Source of the DNA: Vicia villosa
Taxonomy: Eukaryota > Streptophyta > Magnoliopsida > Fabales > Fabaceae
DNA: 64,000 nt
Direction: 5' to 3'
NCBI RefSeq assembly: GCF_029867415.1
Contig: NC_081185.1
Location: forward strand, 27,329,293 to 27,393,292
Below the pieces are notes generated by a model. That model saw only the letters and a list, made by a program, of their open reading frames with translations. It did not search any database and was not told where the DNA came from. A program made the translations under genes and the position numbers. This document shows positions 46,329-57,560 of this stretch, piece after piece. Positions within the stretch are counted from its first letter, which is position 1. Every line of letters begins with the position of its first letter.

Positions 46329-46750
46329 TGGTCGGGTTTATTTTTTTTGTTTTTGGATTGTATCTTTCGCACACTATTATTATTTAGATTTGGATCGGAT
46401 CGACTTGTATATATTACTATTTTTATCATATTAGTAGTTTCTGTTTATATGTCGCTTATTTTATTTGCCGTTTTCCTTTAATTAAAAATACGAGAGAGTT
46501 TCCAAAAACATAAAAAAAACACAGTTTCTGCATAATTCGGAAGATCATTTCTGACACCCCCCAAAATCTGAAAAAAGGTATTTTTGGAAGTGCATCTCCG
46601 AAAACACCTCCAATTTGGTGTTTTCGGAGATGCACTTCCGAAGTCTGAAAATTTTTTTAAAAAAAAAATACTTCGGAAATGCATTTTTGAAACAGGAGTA
46701 AAGTGGGGTTTTCGCTGGAGGTGACCCAATAGGTGGGTAAAGAAATTTTC
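46329..46750 (+). other. 3' end of the MULE after the MAIN-like gene
   Basis: 3'UTR and right terminal region. Contains CGGAGATGCACTTCCG-type palindromes (46598-46640, 46672-46690) matching those near the left end, and the right TIR ending at 46750. Confidence 0.65.
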
Positions 46751-47220
46751 TACTCAAAAGTCAAAATCACTCTTGATATAAATCCCATAAAATATAATTT
46801 GTTCTACTTTCAATCAAATTTTTTCACGGACTTCTAATCTTGATTCATCAAGCTCAATATATTCCTCTACATTTTTCACAATACCCAAAAGTCAAAATCA
46901 CTCATGATATAAATCCCATAAAATATAATTTGTTCAACTTTCAATTTAATATTTTCACCGACTTCTAATCTTGATTCATCAAGCTCAATATATTCCTTTA
47001 CATTTTCACACAACTCAAAAGTCAAAATCACTCTTGAGGTAAAACCCATAAAATATAATTTGTTCTACTTCCAATCTAATTTTTTCACGGACTTCTAATC
47101 TTGATTCATCAAGCATATATTCCTCTACATTTTCACACAACTCAAAAGTCAAAATCACTCTTGATGTTAAACCCATAAAATATTATTTGTTTTACTTTAA
47201 TTTCCTTCCTCTAATCTCTC
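46751..47220. repeat. About 130-bp tandem repeat, three and a half units
   Basis: Units begin 'actcaaaagtcaaaatcactc' at 46752, 46882, 47013 and 47140 (spacing 127-131 bp) and share 'cttctaatcttgattcatcaagc'. A degenerate part follows near 47360-47400. The MULE interrupted one unit, whose remainder is at 24614-24646. Confidence 0.88.
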
Positions 47221-47876
47221 TAATCTCATTTATAAGAAAAAAATTTCTTTTTAGATAAATTAAATAAATAACGTATCTGAATAACATATTATCTAGATAC
47301 ATTATGTATGCAATGAATCTAAAAAAAAATCTTTTCCTATAAATGAGACCGGATGTATTAATTTTTTCATGGACTTATAATCTTAAATCATCAAGCTCAA
47401 TATTTATCCAAATCGCTTACTCTTTCACATCCATATTGCACAAACTTCAATTTCGGAGCTTTAGATTTAATTTTTAGTCTCTATGAAGCTCACATCTACA
47501 CAAATCTCTGAGTTTTGAGAAAATTTTATTTTTAGAATTAGATTTTTAACTTAAAAACAACTTTAGTATAAAATTATCGAAGATGTATCAAAAAAGTATA
47601 AAAGGATGCACCAGACAATAATTGGATACTTGTGGAAGACTAGTTATTTTCCATTGTTGAAGTATGTTGGCTTCATATTCATAGAATATATCTGCATTAT
47701 TGAAATTTCTAGGCTCCATAGCCCGAGAATCAATGGTGCATGAAAAGAAATTCAATCAGTTGGAACGTAACCATCGAGCAGAAAATGAAATACATAATTC
47801 AGAAAACAAAACAAACAGGTCCAACATTCGATACAGAATTCATAAAAACTGAAATGAAATATATAAATATCTATCA
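47221..47876. other. Region downstream of the first HSP70 gene
   Basis: AT-rich; presumably holds the HSP70 3'UTR at its right end. No gene or clear polyadenylation signal seen. Confidence 0.5.
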
Positions 47877-49858
47877 TTAAAAATCAGAAACACTTTCGTC
47901 TTCGGAGTAACCTTTGTTGATCTTTTTCATTGCTGATTCAAAGATGCTCTCAAGCTCCCTCAGAACGTCCACAAACACAAATGTTTCTTGATCTTTGTCA
48001 TCAATCAAGTCTTCTCCCTTTGTCATTGCAGAATTGATCTTCACCTTGTCAACAGCAGTGAGCTTGGAAGTTACGCTATTATCATTCATTACTTTCTTCA
48101 TATTATAAACATAGTCATCCAAAGCACGCATTGCTTTACTCTTCTTCACATGCTTCATATCTTCAGATTTGAAGTGCTCAGCTTCCTCTATCATTCTCTC
48201 GATTTCTTGGCTTGACAGTCTCCCATTTTCATTTGTTATTGTAATATCTTTCTTATTACCACTTGTCTCTTCCTCTGCAGACACGTTTAATATACCATCA
48301 GCATCGATAGAAAAGCATACCTGAATGGGAAGTCCACGAGGTGCACGACGAACTGAGAGATTAAACCAGCCAAGCAAATTGTTCTCGCTTGCAACCATTC
48401 TTTCACCCTCATAGACCTCAATATAGGCAATAGATTGGTTATCTGCAACGGTATAATATTCACTTTTCTTCTTAACCGGAATAGAAGTGTTTCTGGGAAT
48501 CATAACACTCATGACATCTCCTATATTTGACTTACCAAGTGACAAAGGTGTTACGTCATGCAGTACTAAGTTTGGAACATTCTTAATACCTTCACAAAGC
48601 AAAGCAGCCTGAACCGCTGCTCCATAAGCAACAGCCTCATCAGGGTTGATGCTCTTGCATAATTCCTTCCCCTTGAAAAGGTCCTGCAATAATTGCTTCA
48701 CTTTGGGAATCCTAGAAGACCCACCAACAAGGACAACATCATCTATACTACTCTTCTCCATCTTAGCATCAGCAAGACAACTCTTCACAATCTCCATACA
48801 CTTTTCAAACAATTCCATGTTGAGTTGTTCAAATTTCGCTCTAGTGACTAAAGAATAGAAGTCAACTCCCTCATACAAAGCATCTATGTCAATAGTAGTC
48901 TCAGTATCAAATGACAATGTCCTTTTAGCCCTCTCACAAGCAGTTCTCAACCTCCTAAGTGCTCTCGGGTTCGCACTTATGTCCACTTTACTCTTCCTCT
49001 TAAGTTCATTCACTAAATGGTTCACCATTCTACTATCAAAGTCCTCTCCTCCAAGATGAGTATCTCCGGCAGTGGCTTTCACATCAAAGCTATCATCTTT
49101 GAGTGTGAGGAGAGACACATCAAAAGTGCCACCACCAAGATCAAAGATGAACACATTTCGTTTTCCCACATTATTTGCTCTCTTTTGAAGTCCATATGCA
49201 AGAGCAGCCGCAGTTGGTTCATTAATTATCCGCATTACATTGAGTCCAGCAATAGCACCAGCATCTTTTGTGGCTTTTCTCTGAGAATCATTGAAATAAG
49301 CCGGCACAGTAACCACTGCGTTCTTGACCGGTGACTCCAAAAATTTCTCTGCAATGTCACACATATGCATGAGAATCATAGATGATATTTCTTCAGCACA
49401 AAGGCGTTTTTCTTCACCCTTATACTTAACAATGATCTCAGGTTTGTCATCATTTCCAGACACAACCTTAAATGGCCACAATTGTATGTCATTCTGAATA
49501 ACTGAGTCACTAAATTTCCTTCCAATCAACCTCTTTGCATCTGCAGCAATAAGAGTATGTTATGTTCTCATGAAAGCTGAGCAGAAAAATAACAAAAAAT
49601 AGTGTATATACAACGGAGGAAATTAAAAGGTAAATTACCAAAAACAGTGTTTGTTGGGTTTGAAGCAGCCTGATTTTTTGCAGCTTCACCGATCAATCTT
49701 TGATCATTAGTAAAAGCAACAAAAGAAGGAGTAGTCTTGTTCCCTTGATCATTATGTATGATCTCTGCTCTATTGTTTTGATCCTGCCATACAGCAACAC
49801 AGGAGTAGGTTGTGCCCAGATCAATTCCAATAGCCGGTCCCTCATACTTTTTGGCCAT
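47877..49858 (-). CDS. HSP70 chaperone, cytosolic-type, lacking EEVD
   Basis: Two exons: 49858-49639 and 49540-47877, joined across a 98-bp GT..AG intron in the codon of Asp74, the position conserved in plant cytosolic HSP70 genes. The product is 627 aa, against about 650 for usual members. It should bind ATP and unfolded peptides. All three HSP70 signatures are present: IDLGTTYS (12-19), [11 protein letters not shown] (206-216) and [13 protein letters not shown] (342-354), with NEPTAAA at 180-186. The substrate-binding sheet region (about 395-505) and helical lid follow. The C-terminus SEDESVSDF has no EEVD, so docking of TPR co-chaperones such as HOP or CHIP is unlikely. There is no targeting peptide, so cytosol or nucleus is expected. 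No damage is seen. It is a paralogue of the gene at 62302-63898. Confidence 0.92.
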
Positions 49859-49937
49859 TCTTCTTCAAGTGAATGAATATTGTTTTCAAATTCACTCTTC
49901 AGAAGATAAAGAGATACTAATACTATCTCTGGTTTGA

Positions 49938-49944
49938 TTTATAA
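49938..49944 (-). promoter_or_regulatory. TATA box of the first HSP70 gene
   Basis: TATAAAT on the minus strand, 80 bp upstream of the ATG. I saw no clean heat-shock element (alternating GAA/TTC) nearby, so heat control is not shown. Confidence 0.5.
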
Positions 49945-50780
49945 AAGTTGATTTTTAAATTTTAATGTTTTTGTTGTTCCAATAAAGAGAATCTCATAGA
50001 GAGTACTGCAATTTTTGTTTTCCCGTTAATGTTATTGTTGTTCCAATAAAAATTGACTCATAATTTAATTTTTTTAATTGCATTAATCTATTTAAAAAAA
50101 ATGTGAAAAATATTGAAACCACAAAGATCAAAAAGATAAAGAAAATGAAAACTTCTCTTTGATGAGTTTAATTAGTTTTTTAATTATACTTTTTCTGATT
50201 TTTTTCTTAACATATGTATATAATTTTAAATTTTAAAGACATTTGAGACATGGGAGCATATCATGGACAACATAATATCACCACGATTTCATATTAAAGA
50301 TATGGAGCACTGAATATCAATATAAATATATAAAATGTAAAGTACCTGAAAAAACCATAATTAACCTTCTGATTAAATACTAAAACTATTCTGATTCTAG
50401 GGTTAAAAACGACTAATTGCATAATACTTGATTTATATTGATTTGGCAATAAATGATGCTGATGTGTCATCACAAAATTTATTCTAAACATTATTTATTT
50501 ATTTTAATCTGATTATAAAATAGTTATTCTTCCACTAATTATTATTCTTCCACTAATTAGTGGATTTGAATTTGAATAGCCTAAATTTAAACCTAATTAT
50601 TATTGTCAAAGAGCAACTCAATAACACGTTGAAAATTGAAAAAGCCTCTTTATCTATCTTTTTTGGAAAAACAAATGTAGCATATAACAAGATTTCGGTG
50701 TGTGATATACAAATACCCTTTTCAACTTCTGTGTGTGATATAGAAAATAAATACCCTTTTCTCATTCATATATCTCTTTC
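49945..50780. other. AT-rich intergenic region upstream of the first HSP70 gene
   Basis: No gene recognised. A 'ctgtgtgtgatata' phrase is repeated near 50695-50745. Promoter sequence for the HSP70 gene would lie at its left end. Confidence 0.5.
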
Positions 50781-51199
50781 TATGTGAATCAAGTAATGGT
50801 TGTTTGTAAGAGAGAAAAAACAAAGAGGAAAAAAAAAGTGTCTCTCGCCCTCTCTCTCCTTCTTATGCTTTCTCTCAAATCTTAGATTTCTTCCTAATTT
50901 CTCATTTGGGTTTGTTAGTAGAGTAAACCAATTGATCTATGACTCGCTCTATTGAATTTACGATTTTGGAATTTCATTATGTTTAATTAATCTGTTCTAT
51001 TTTGCAGAGTTTAGATCTTCCAAGAATTGACCGGATTATTTGGTGTTCATTGAGATCTTAATGTTTTGATTTTGATTCTTATATGTTGCATTGTTGCATG
51101 TTGATGATTATGTTTTATGCTGCGCGATTGATGATTTTATTTTCTGCAGATCTACTGGTAGTTGCAATTGAACCTGTCACAAAATAAGCTTTCGATATC

Positions 51200-51510
51200 A
51201 CCGAAGGTACATGAATCCCAAACAAGATGAGAATTTAACAGCGAAACCCTATGTTGATGAGGCGAACAATGACGAATCCATCATAACTACAAATACAATG
51301 ATGTTGAACACGATTTTGTTGATTCGCCTTTGCAAATCACCAATTCAAATTCGAGTTTTCTCGAATTGGTAGTAGGGTTAGTGATTAAGGCATTAGGATT
51401 TCAAATTATTCTCTATGTTTGTAAGTTTTCCATTGCTATTCGTCTTTCGTTGTTTGTTGTATTTCATGGATCTTTTTGGGACAAGAAGAATATGCAAAAG
51501 TATTTTCCTT
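51200..51510 (+). pseudogene. Seipin-like gene fragment
   Basis: From an ATG at 51210 the sequence encodes NDVEHDFVDSPLQ and LELVVGLVIKALGFQI, then in another frame FVSFPLLFVFRCLLYFMDLFGTRR. This order (an LELxxGLVIKAxxFQ helix, an FxSFP helix, a D.FGT..R end) resembles the membrane entry region of plant SEIPIN2/3-type proteins, which act at the ER in lipid-droplet formation. The match is from memory of the family. The frame change near 51415 and loss of the rest make it non-functional. CT-rich DNA and a possible TTTTGCAG acceptor (51001-51007) upstream look like captured 5'UTR and intron. Confidence 0.45.
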
Positions 51511-51524
51511 GGGATTTTGTGCAG

Positions 51525-51640
51525 AGTGTGGAATGTTATAGATGCAAGGGATCCACAAGGCACAAGGTGTTACCATTTATGGGAAACAGTTGAAAGGAAA
51601 TTGCAAGCACAAACACTTGATGCTCTTATCGAACAAGGTC
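51525..51640 (+). pseudogene. NUG2-type GTPase exon fragment
   Basis: After a TTTTGTGCAG acceptor-like site, one frame reads VWNVIDARDPQGTRCYHL and, after a frame shift near 51582, another reads LKGNCKHKHLMLLSNK. Both pieces fall in the order expected for circularly permuted nucleolar GTPases of the NUG2/NOG2 (GNL2) family, where an IDARDPQGTRC block precedes KHKH..LLNK, the G4 motif. These proteins serve 60S ribosome maturation. This is a captured exon, not a gene: neighbouring NUG2 exons are missing and the fragment adjoins a seipin-like piece. Confidence 0.55.
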
Positions 51641-51834
51641 ACAAACCTTTTTTTTTTTTTGCTTTTATTTTGAACTGTTGCTTAATACTATTAGTTTGTA
51701 TATTACAACATAATACATTTTAAAACTAAGATCAAGAAGGTAATGTTTCTTCTAAAACTTTTGACTGGAAAATAATTTAGAATGGTTAAACCAGTTCCCT
51801 TCTTAACATTGTCTCTAAGGACTACTGTTAGATA

Positions 51835-52020
51835 GATATCTAAAGGTTCAAATACCGATCCAATTCAATTTGACAACATTTGCTCAATGCATCAAAGTGT
51901 TAAAGATCTTGGACAAGAACATCTATGGAGAAGAACTTTAAAAATAAATGCTACTCAAGTCAAGAAGCTTAATGGAAGCTTATTGTCGGTAGCTCAAGCT
52001 AAAGTTGGCGACACATAACC
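51835..52020 (+). other. Unidentified exon-like stretch in the Helitron-like element
   Basis: Less AT-rich than its surroundings. One frame reads DLGQEHLWRRTLKINATQVK and continues to a stop near 52018; I do not recognise it. It may be a further captured fragment. Confidence 0.3.
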
Positions 52021-52549
52021 CATTGAGCACTTCATATGTCACAATCTGGATTGTAAGAGTAATTTAAAAAAGTTTGCAACTGATATATGAAACTATGAAG
52101 TTACTGATATGTTTTTTATTTTATGCTAGCAATTGGAATTTAAATTATATATCAATTCTTACATTGTATATACATGGAATTTGGGGAAGTTATATACATT
52201 ATTTGGAGTGCTTGATGGACTGTATATGTACGCATTTCCTTACTCCCTACATGAAATTTTGGTGATAAATTTGTAACAGGAATTGGGTACTAAATTCAAC
52301 TCCGACTACTTAGCATATAACTTCTCTATATTTAAGAATCTTCATTTTTCATCTGGTCTTTGTTATTAATGTTATTTTACTTTAAACAAATATATCTTAA
52401 TCCAATCTCTGTTCTCTGTTTGAGTGAGAGACCAACTCTTAAATATGTAATAGTTTGATAAGACTAACATTTATTCAAAGACAATTTTCCTTTTTGCATT
52501 CTGTGTTCATACTTTGAGTGTTTCCCTTTCTTTGAGAACTGAAAAATCA

Positions 52550-52642
52550 CGGATCATTGTGAATGCATTGTCAATTATGAGAGATCCAAAAGCCTTGGAC
52601 TGCTCTAGAAAAGTTTTGGCCAGAAAGATTTGAAGGAATAAC
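52550..52642 (+). pseudogene. Cytochrome P450 fragment
   Basis: RIIVNALSIMRDPK in one frame followed, after a one-base shift, by WTALEKFWPERFEG. This is the P450 segment leading to the conserved PERF motif upstream of the haem-binding loop. The haem cysteine region is absent. It is about 30 codons, on the same strand as the other captured pieces. Confidence 0.6.
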
Positions 52643-53802
52643 ATATATATTAGAGGCGTGATTTTCATCTCATATTAAATGGTAATATCATAATAATATT
52701 TATTGTCTTGAATTATTTCCACATTGATACTATTATTTATATAAATATAAATGAAAATAAGTTATCAATATTTTTATTAACGAGAAAAAATCTATCGGCG
52801 ATATTTTTTTTTAAACGGTAATAAATTAAGATTATTCTTATAAAGCAAAAAATTTATTGTTGATACAATTATTTTTTATAAATGAAAATAAATTACTCTA
52901 TTTTAAACTTGACAAATGTGAGTGAGAAAAATTAGAGATTTATTTTATGATCAATTAAAAGTAAGTTTTACTCTATTTTTTTTAAAGTATATTGTTGATT
53001 CAATTTAAAGGAAGTTATAATAAATAAAATAAATTATTTGTGACTGATGTAATCGAAATATTATTTATATTATTTTACGAATTTTCTTATAAAATCAAAT
53101 TAATAATGACCAAATTGTCATTTTGATTTAATACCAATGATATTTTTTTTTATTTCTTGATAATCTAACTAAATAAAACACATTTAAAAAAAATTTTATG
53201 ATTCGATTTATTAAATCTAATAAATTATTATAAATTTTAATTTTGTAATCAAATAAATTAAAATTTTAAGATACCATTCTGTGTAGATATTCATTTAGGT
53301 TTGAAATTTGACGGGGTGCTGTCATATATTGTAGGTTTGTAAAAATTATAAATAGGATTAATAAGAAGGATTTAAAACTGATATTTGATGGGAAGCTGTT
53401 TTAGATTTTAGGTTTAGAAAATTTGACTAATATCTAAAAAGTAATGTTATTTGAATTGGAAAAATGATTTTATTCAAATATGTAGTTTTAAAATTAACTC
53501 ATCTGGATTTAACTGAGTTTTGTTAACTTATCTAAATTCACGGGTATATGTAAACGTATCTAAGAGATATTAGCTGTAGACTGTTCATTTTAATGTCAAT
53601 CTTTTAAATATCTCTCTTGCTGCTGTTTTATATAATTGAAGTTACATAGTCGGTTCTACGATTTATTTTAAGTACGAATCAATGCTGAAAAGTTGGTGCA
53701 TATTATTAGCATATATTTGTAACTATGTCAATGTTAATCAACTGAAAAATGAATTCAAACTTTACAGATTTGGTAGACATGTGATGTGAATCCAAAGGGG
53801 AC

Positions 53803-53829
53803 CCGTGCGAAGCACGGGTTTCTTACTAG
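53803..53829 (+). other. Helitron 3' terminus: hairpin plus CTAG
   Basis: A perfect 7-bp stem CCCGTGC/GCACGGG with a GAA loop, then TTTCTTACTAG, and T as the next base. It fits the Helitron rule of a GC-rich hairpin about 10 bases before CTRR. Confidence 0.8.
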
Positions 53830-54292
53830 TTTTATGGTAAAGGAATTTCTTAATCCAAGGAAAGTGTGGGTGCTCCTATGTTATTTGAAAAAATCGTGGT
53901 ACCCAAACCCTTATTTATGTGGACACCAATATTCATATCTGCATTTGTATCTCCGTACCCGTTTACTCGCTTGTGTAGTAAAACTAAATCGAATAATTAT
54001 AAAATATTATATAATTTTATGTTTTTAATAATATTAAAAAAATTATGGATATTATTGTTGAGTTAAAAATAAATAAATATTTTTATTAAAATGTGTATAA
54101 GTTTAACATCAATATATTTTTTAATTGATAAATAAGCATCTATATATAATAATATAAATGACATTGTAAAAAGTGGGTATAGGACGGGGTGGATAATAAG
54201 ATACGTGATCCATACCCGCTTATTTTAATTATCCATGTCCATACTTGTACCTATTTGTCGCTGGTACCCATAGGGTATGAGCCAAATTATCA
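53830..54292. other. AT-rich intergenic DNA with inverted 'gtacccg' sequences
   Basis: Segments such as 'ccgtacccgttt' and 'gatccatacccgctt', and the opposed 'gggtataggacgggg', suggest a decayed palindromic element (MITE-like), but ends could not be defined. No gene. Confidence 0.35.
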
Positions 54293-54510
54293 TCCCTATA
54301 AACAATAAACTTCTTTTAATTTATAAAAATATTTGTATTAGTAGTATACTTTTTTCCATTTATAAAAATATTTGTATCAATATATTTTTCCCGTTTATAA
54401 AAATATTTGTATTAACAATACACTTTTTCCTTTTTATACAAATATCTATATCAACAATAAACTTTCCCGTTTATAAAAATATTTTTATTAATAATATATT
54501 TTTTTAGAAA
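54293..54510. repeat. AT-rich minisatellite, about 40-50 bp units
   Basis: Five units of 'tttataaaaatatttgtatta' plus a variable tail such as 'acaatacactttttcc'. Confidence 0.75.
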
Positions 54511-55194
54511 AAAATTGTGCAACACTAACTTTGACCACTTACTTTTAATTCATTATGAAACAATGTTTTAATTTCTAAATTATAAAGTTAAATTGAAAAT
54601 ATTATGTTTTCTTTTGTTAATTTTATAAGTTGAAAAAAATATAATATCAATTTTTAAATTAAACATATTTAAAGATTAAAATAATTATGAGATATTTTCA
54701 AAAATGTATAAGTTCTATCATTATAATTTTATTTAAAAAAATGAAAAACAAAACTCATTATAAATATGTATAAGATTAAAAATATATTTAATTCTATAAA
54801 TAAATATTATACTTTTTAAATCAACCATTATTTATAAAGTGATCCATTAATTGAGCCTAAAAGTTTCGAAATAAATGGCTATCTTTTTATTTAATTGTGT
54901 TCTATATTATTATTAAGTTGCTTCTAAAAATCCAAGAAATTATAAAATATCTTATATTTTGAGTAAGAATTTTTAAAAAGAGAAGAAACATGTAATTGTA
55001 GAAAAGAAAATATAGTTTAAAAAAAGTATGCAAAATAAGAGGAAAAAAAAAGAGAAATTTATTCTACATGTCACTAAGAGACTATCAAATAAAAAATAAT
55101 CAAACAATTGAAAAACTCGATAGACCAAAATCAAACAATTAAAACTTAAGGGGCCAAAATTAAACAATTGAAAAGCTTGGGAGATCGAAATTAC

Positions 55195-55195
<1 letters not shown>
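54511..55195. other. AT-rich intergenic DNA
   Basis: No gene or structured repeat recognised. A 'caaacaattgaaaa' phrase recurs near 55100-55170. Confidence 0.5.

Positions 55196-55291
<96 letters not shown>
55196..55291. repeat. (TA)n(CA)n compound microsatellite
   Basis: About 70 bases of TA followed by CA repeats, next to the 3' end of the LINE. Frames through it are artefacts. Confidence 0.95.
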
Positions 55292-55299
55292 TAGCCAGA

Positions 55300-57560
55300 A
55301 GAAGACAAAAACGAAAAAAAAAAAAAGAAAGAAAAGAATACCATACAAAACAAAAATCAACCGCCCAAACAAAACAACTACAACCGAGAAATAGCCCACA
55401 ATACCCAACTATAAAACTAAAAGAAACTGGAACAAAGTTAAAACTCCCTTAGATAGAAGCTAGGAAGTCGAAAAACTACTTGCACCAAAAGTACCTAGAA
55501 CACTCCAGAGGGATGGATGTCAGCTTTCAAGCCGCTATTGGCTTAGATACAAGATGGAATTCTAAAGCCATGCCAAGAAAGCACATATGAACTACCCCTG
55601 AACCTATCAAGATACCATTCCTAAGCCAAGAGAATGCTAAAGTCTTCCATATCCTTTGAAACTCACCAATTATCTTGAGAAGACTATATCATTATGAGAT
55701 TTTCAAATCCACCAAAACCCTACATGCCGAATTAAAATATTTTCCCCTTTAATCCTAGGAAGACTACCATTTGATAAGAACAACTGTCAAAAGGTCAAAA
55801 ATTCAATCCCTAGTTAAAACAAAAATCCACCCCAACCATTTAAAATTCTATATCAAATAGAACTTTCTACCTCACAGGTAACAAAGAGATAGGAGGACGA
55901 CTCTGTAACCTCCAAACATAAAGGAGAAAGAAATTCCCCTTACTCCCAAAGAATTTCCCTCTTAAGTAAGTTTACTTTAGTAGTAATTACAATATGAAGG
56001 AGTTTATTCCAAGAAAAAACTTTTACTTTGGAGGGTGTCCAACTACTCTAAACACGAGGCAAAACACTCGCGGATGAGGACTGGTATCCCTAGCAAGCTC
56101 CCACAAAAGAAGAAAAGTGTAGGAAGAGGAAACATAACAGTAACCATCTTTGGAGTTACACCACAACTACCAATCAAAATTCTCAGAGGGATTAAAACCT
56201 CTAATTACCAATATAAGATCAGCAATCAAAACTTGCTCATGCTAAAAAATACTTCCTCTTCTCCACTTAAGATCTCAAACCCATGACTCACCCTCTCACT
56301 TACCAACCTCCCCCACATAACCAATTTGTTGATCACAGATAGGGAAGAACCTTTAGGACCGCACACCAAGAAGATAGACCCCCAACCAAGGGTCAATCCA
56401 GAAGCGGGTGTGAAGTCTTGAACCAACCCGCTTGAGCAAGCCATCACAAAACTAATCAGAAGAGTCTTTTGATTTAGAAACACGAAGGGAGACCTCCCTT
56501 CAACAAGATAACGATAACATGAGGTACCCATCTATTTCCTCCAAGGAACACGGTATAGGCATATGGCCATATTTAGCAATTAAAATATCATGCTAAATAC
56601 TAGACGCCCCCAAGAAAAACCTGCACCTCCACCCCCACTTACCCAAAAGGACAAGGTTAACCAAAATTAGATCATAAACACCTAGATCACCCAACTGCTT
56701 AGGCTTACACATAACATATTATTTTACCCAAGGACATCAGTACCCTTTTGAACCCCCCGGAGGAACCTCCTCTAAATTTTTACAATCTTCTTCCAAACCT
56801 TGACATGCATCATAAGGAAAAACAAAAGGAAGATAAATATGGAATTAAGAATCGGGTTATGGAGGATCAACCCCTCTAAGGGTACATATATATGCCTCTA
56901 AGAAAGGAGTCACCTTGTAGTGATATTTACTAAGGGTTCCTAAGTAGAGAACAATTAAGGATTAGCTCCAACCGGAAGGCCAAGTACTTAAAGGGAAAAT
57001 ACTTATGCTTATAATAGAGGAAGTCACAAGCAAGATCTAAGAAGGTTAGGTCACAGTTTAGCCCAATGAGAGTACTCCTAGCAAAATTCACTCGAAGGCC
57101 TAAAGCAAGCTTGAAACTTCAGAGAATCACTTTGATGGCCCAAATGTTAGCAATAGAGGACTCAACAAGATTAATCGTGTCATCTACATACTACAAATGG
57201 GAGACCACAAAATCATATGCTCCCACTCGGATCCTTGACAATAGCTATAGCTTCACCGTTCTAGCAAAAAGCCCACTAAGGCCTTCAACTACCAGGAGAA
57301 AAAGGAAGGGGGACATGGGTTAAACTTGCTTCATTCCCCTTAGGATATTGGTTTCATGGATCGTGCAACCATTAACCAATGTCGCAAGATTACAAAAAAA
57401 AAAAGCAATCCAACCTCTCTACTTGACATTGAAACCAAACTTTTCTAAATATACACCAGCAAATACTAATTCAATGAATCATAGGCTTTTTTAAACTCCA
57501 CTTGGCTAGTAATTTCAGTTTTGTAGTTACTTCTCTTTAACGTCTTGTTCCTTTCTTGTT
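55300..57560 (-). mobile_element. Decayed LINE (L1-type non-LTR retrotransposon)
   Basis: On the minus strand, broken frames give reverse-transcriptase landmarks: a FLFLL-like block, SHLQ-like residues, YVDD followed by TINLVESSIANIW (YVDD codons at 57190-57179), then LGLRVNFARSTLIGLNCD. That is the order of motifs in plant LINE RT. Further fragments follow to the left (around 56226-56531: VQDFTPASGLTLGWGS), in the region of the C-terminal domain. Several stops and shifts interrupt it. The T-rich minus-strand end near 55310 resembles the sequence at 23290-23600. The 5' part (endonuclease) is not seen. Confidence 0.6.

Larger units (their letters stand above)
24647..46750 (+). mobile_element. 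Mutator-like element (MULE) carrying a MAIN-like gene, with nested insertions
   Basis: Ends are inverted: left GAAAATTCTTTGCCCACCT, right (reversed) GAAAATTTCTTTACCCACCT, and both continue into GGTCACCTC and a TGCATTTCCGAA motif, giving imperfect TIRs of about 90 bp. Flanking 9-mers TACTCAAAG (24638-24646) and TACTCAAAA (46751-46759) fit a MULE target duplication with one change. The interrupted sequence is a 130-bp tandem repeat whose intact copies read straight through the insertion point. Removing the Athila element and the solo LTR leaves about 3157 bp. No MURA transposase is seen, so it is non-autonomous and carries a plant-mobile-domain gene. Confidence 0.75.
50781..53829 (+). mobile_element. 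Helitron-like element with captured gene fragments (left end uncertain)
   Basis: The right end is a Helitron terminus: a CCCGTGC-GAA-GCACGGG hairpin (53803-53819), then TTTCTTA, CTAG at 53826-53829 and T after it, as expected for insertion before T. Upstream on the same strand lie exon-like pieces resembling different host genes: seipin (51200-51510), NUG2-type GTPase (51525-51640) and cytochrome P450 (52550-52642). They are broken by frameshifts and separated by intron-like and AT-rich DNA. Such collections are typical of Helitrons. No Rep/helicase is present, so it is non-autonomous. The 5' TC end could not be fixed; the CT-rich stretch near 50840 may be captured 5'UTR. The left limit given is a guess. 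Confidence 0.55.

Noticed and set aside
49860..49960. Heat-shock elements upstream of the first HSP70
   Set aside because: Only loose GAA/TTC pieces occur, none with the required alternating 5-bp spacing.
53830..54292. A palindromic MITE with 'gtacccg' arms
   Set aside because: Ends and target duplication could not be located by eye.
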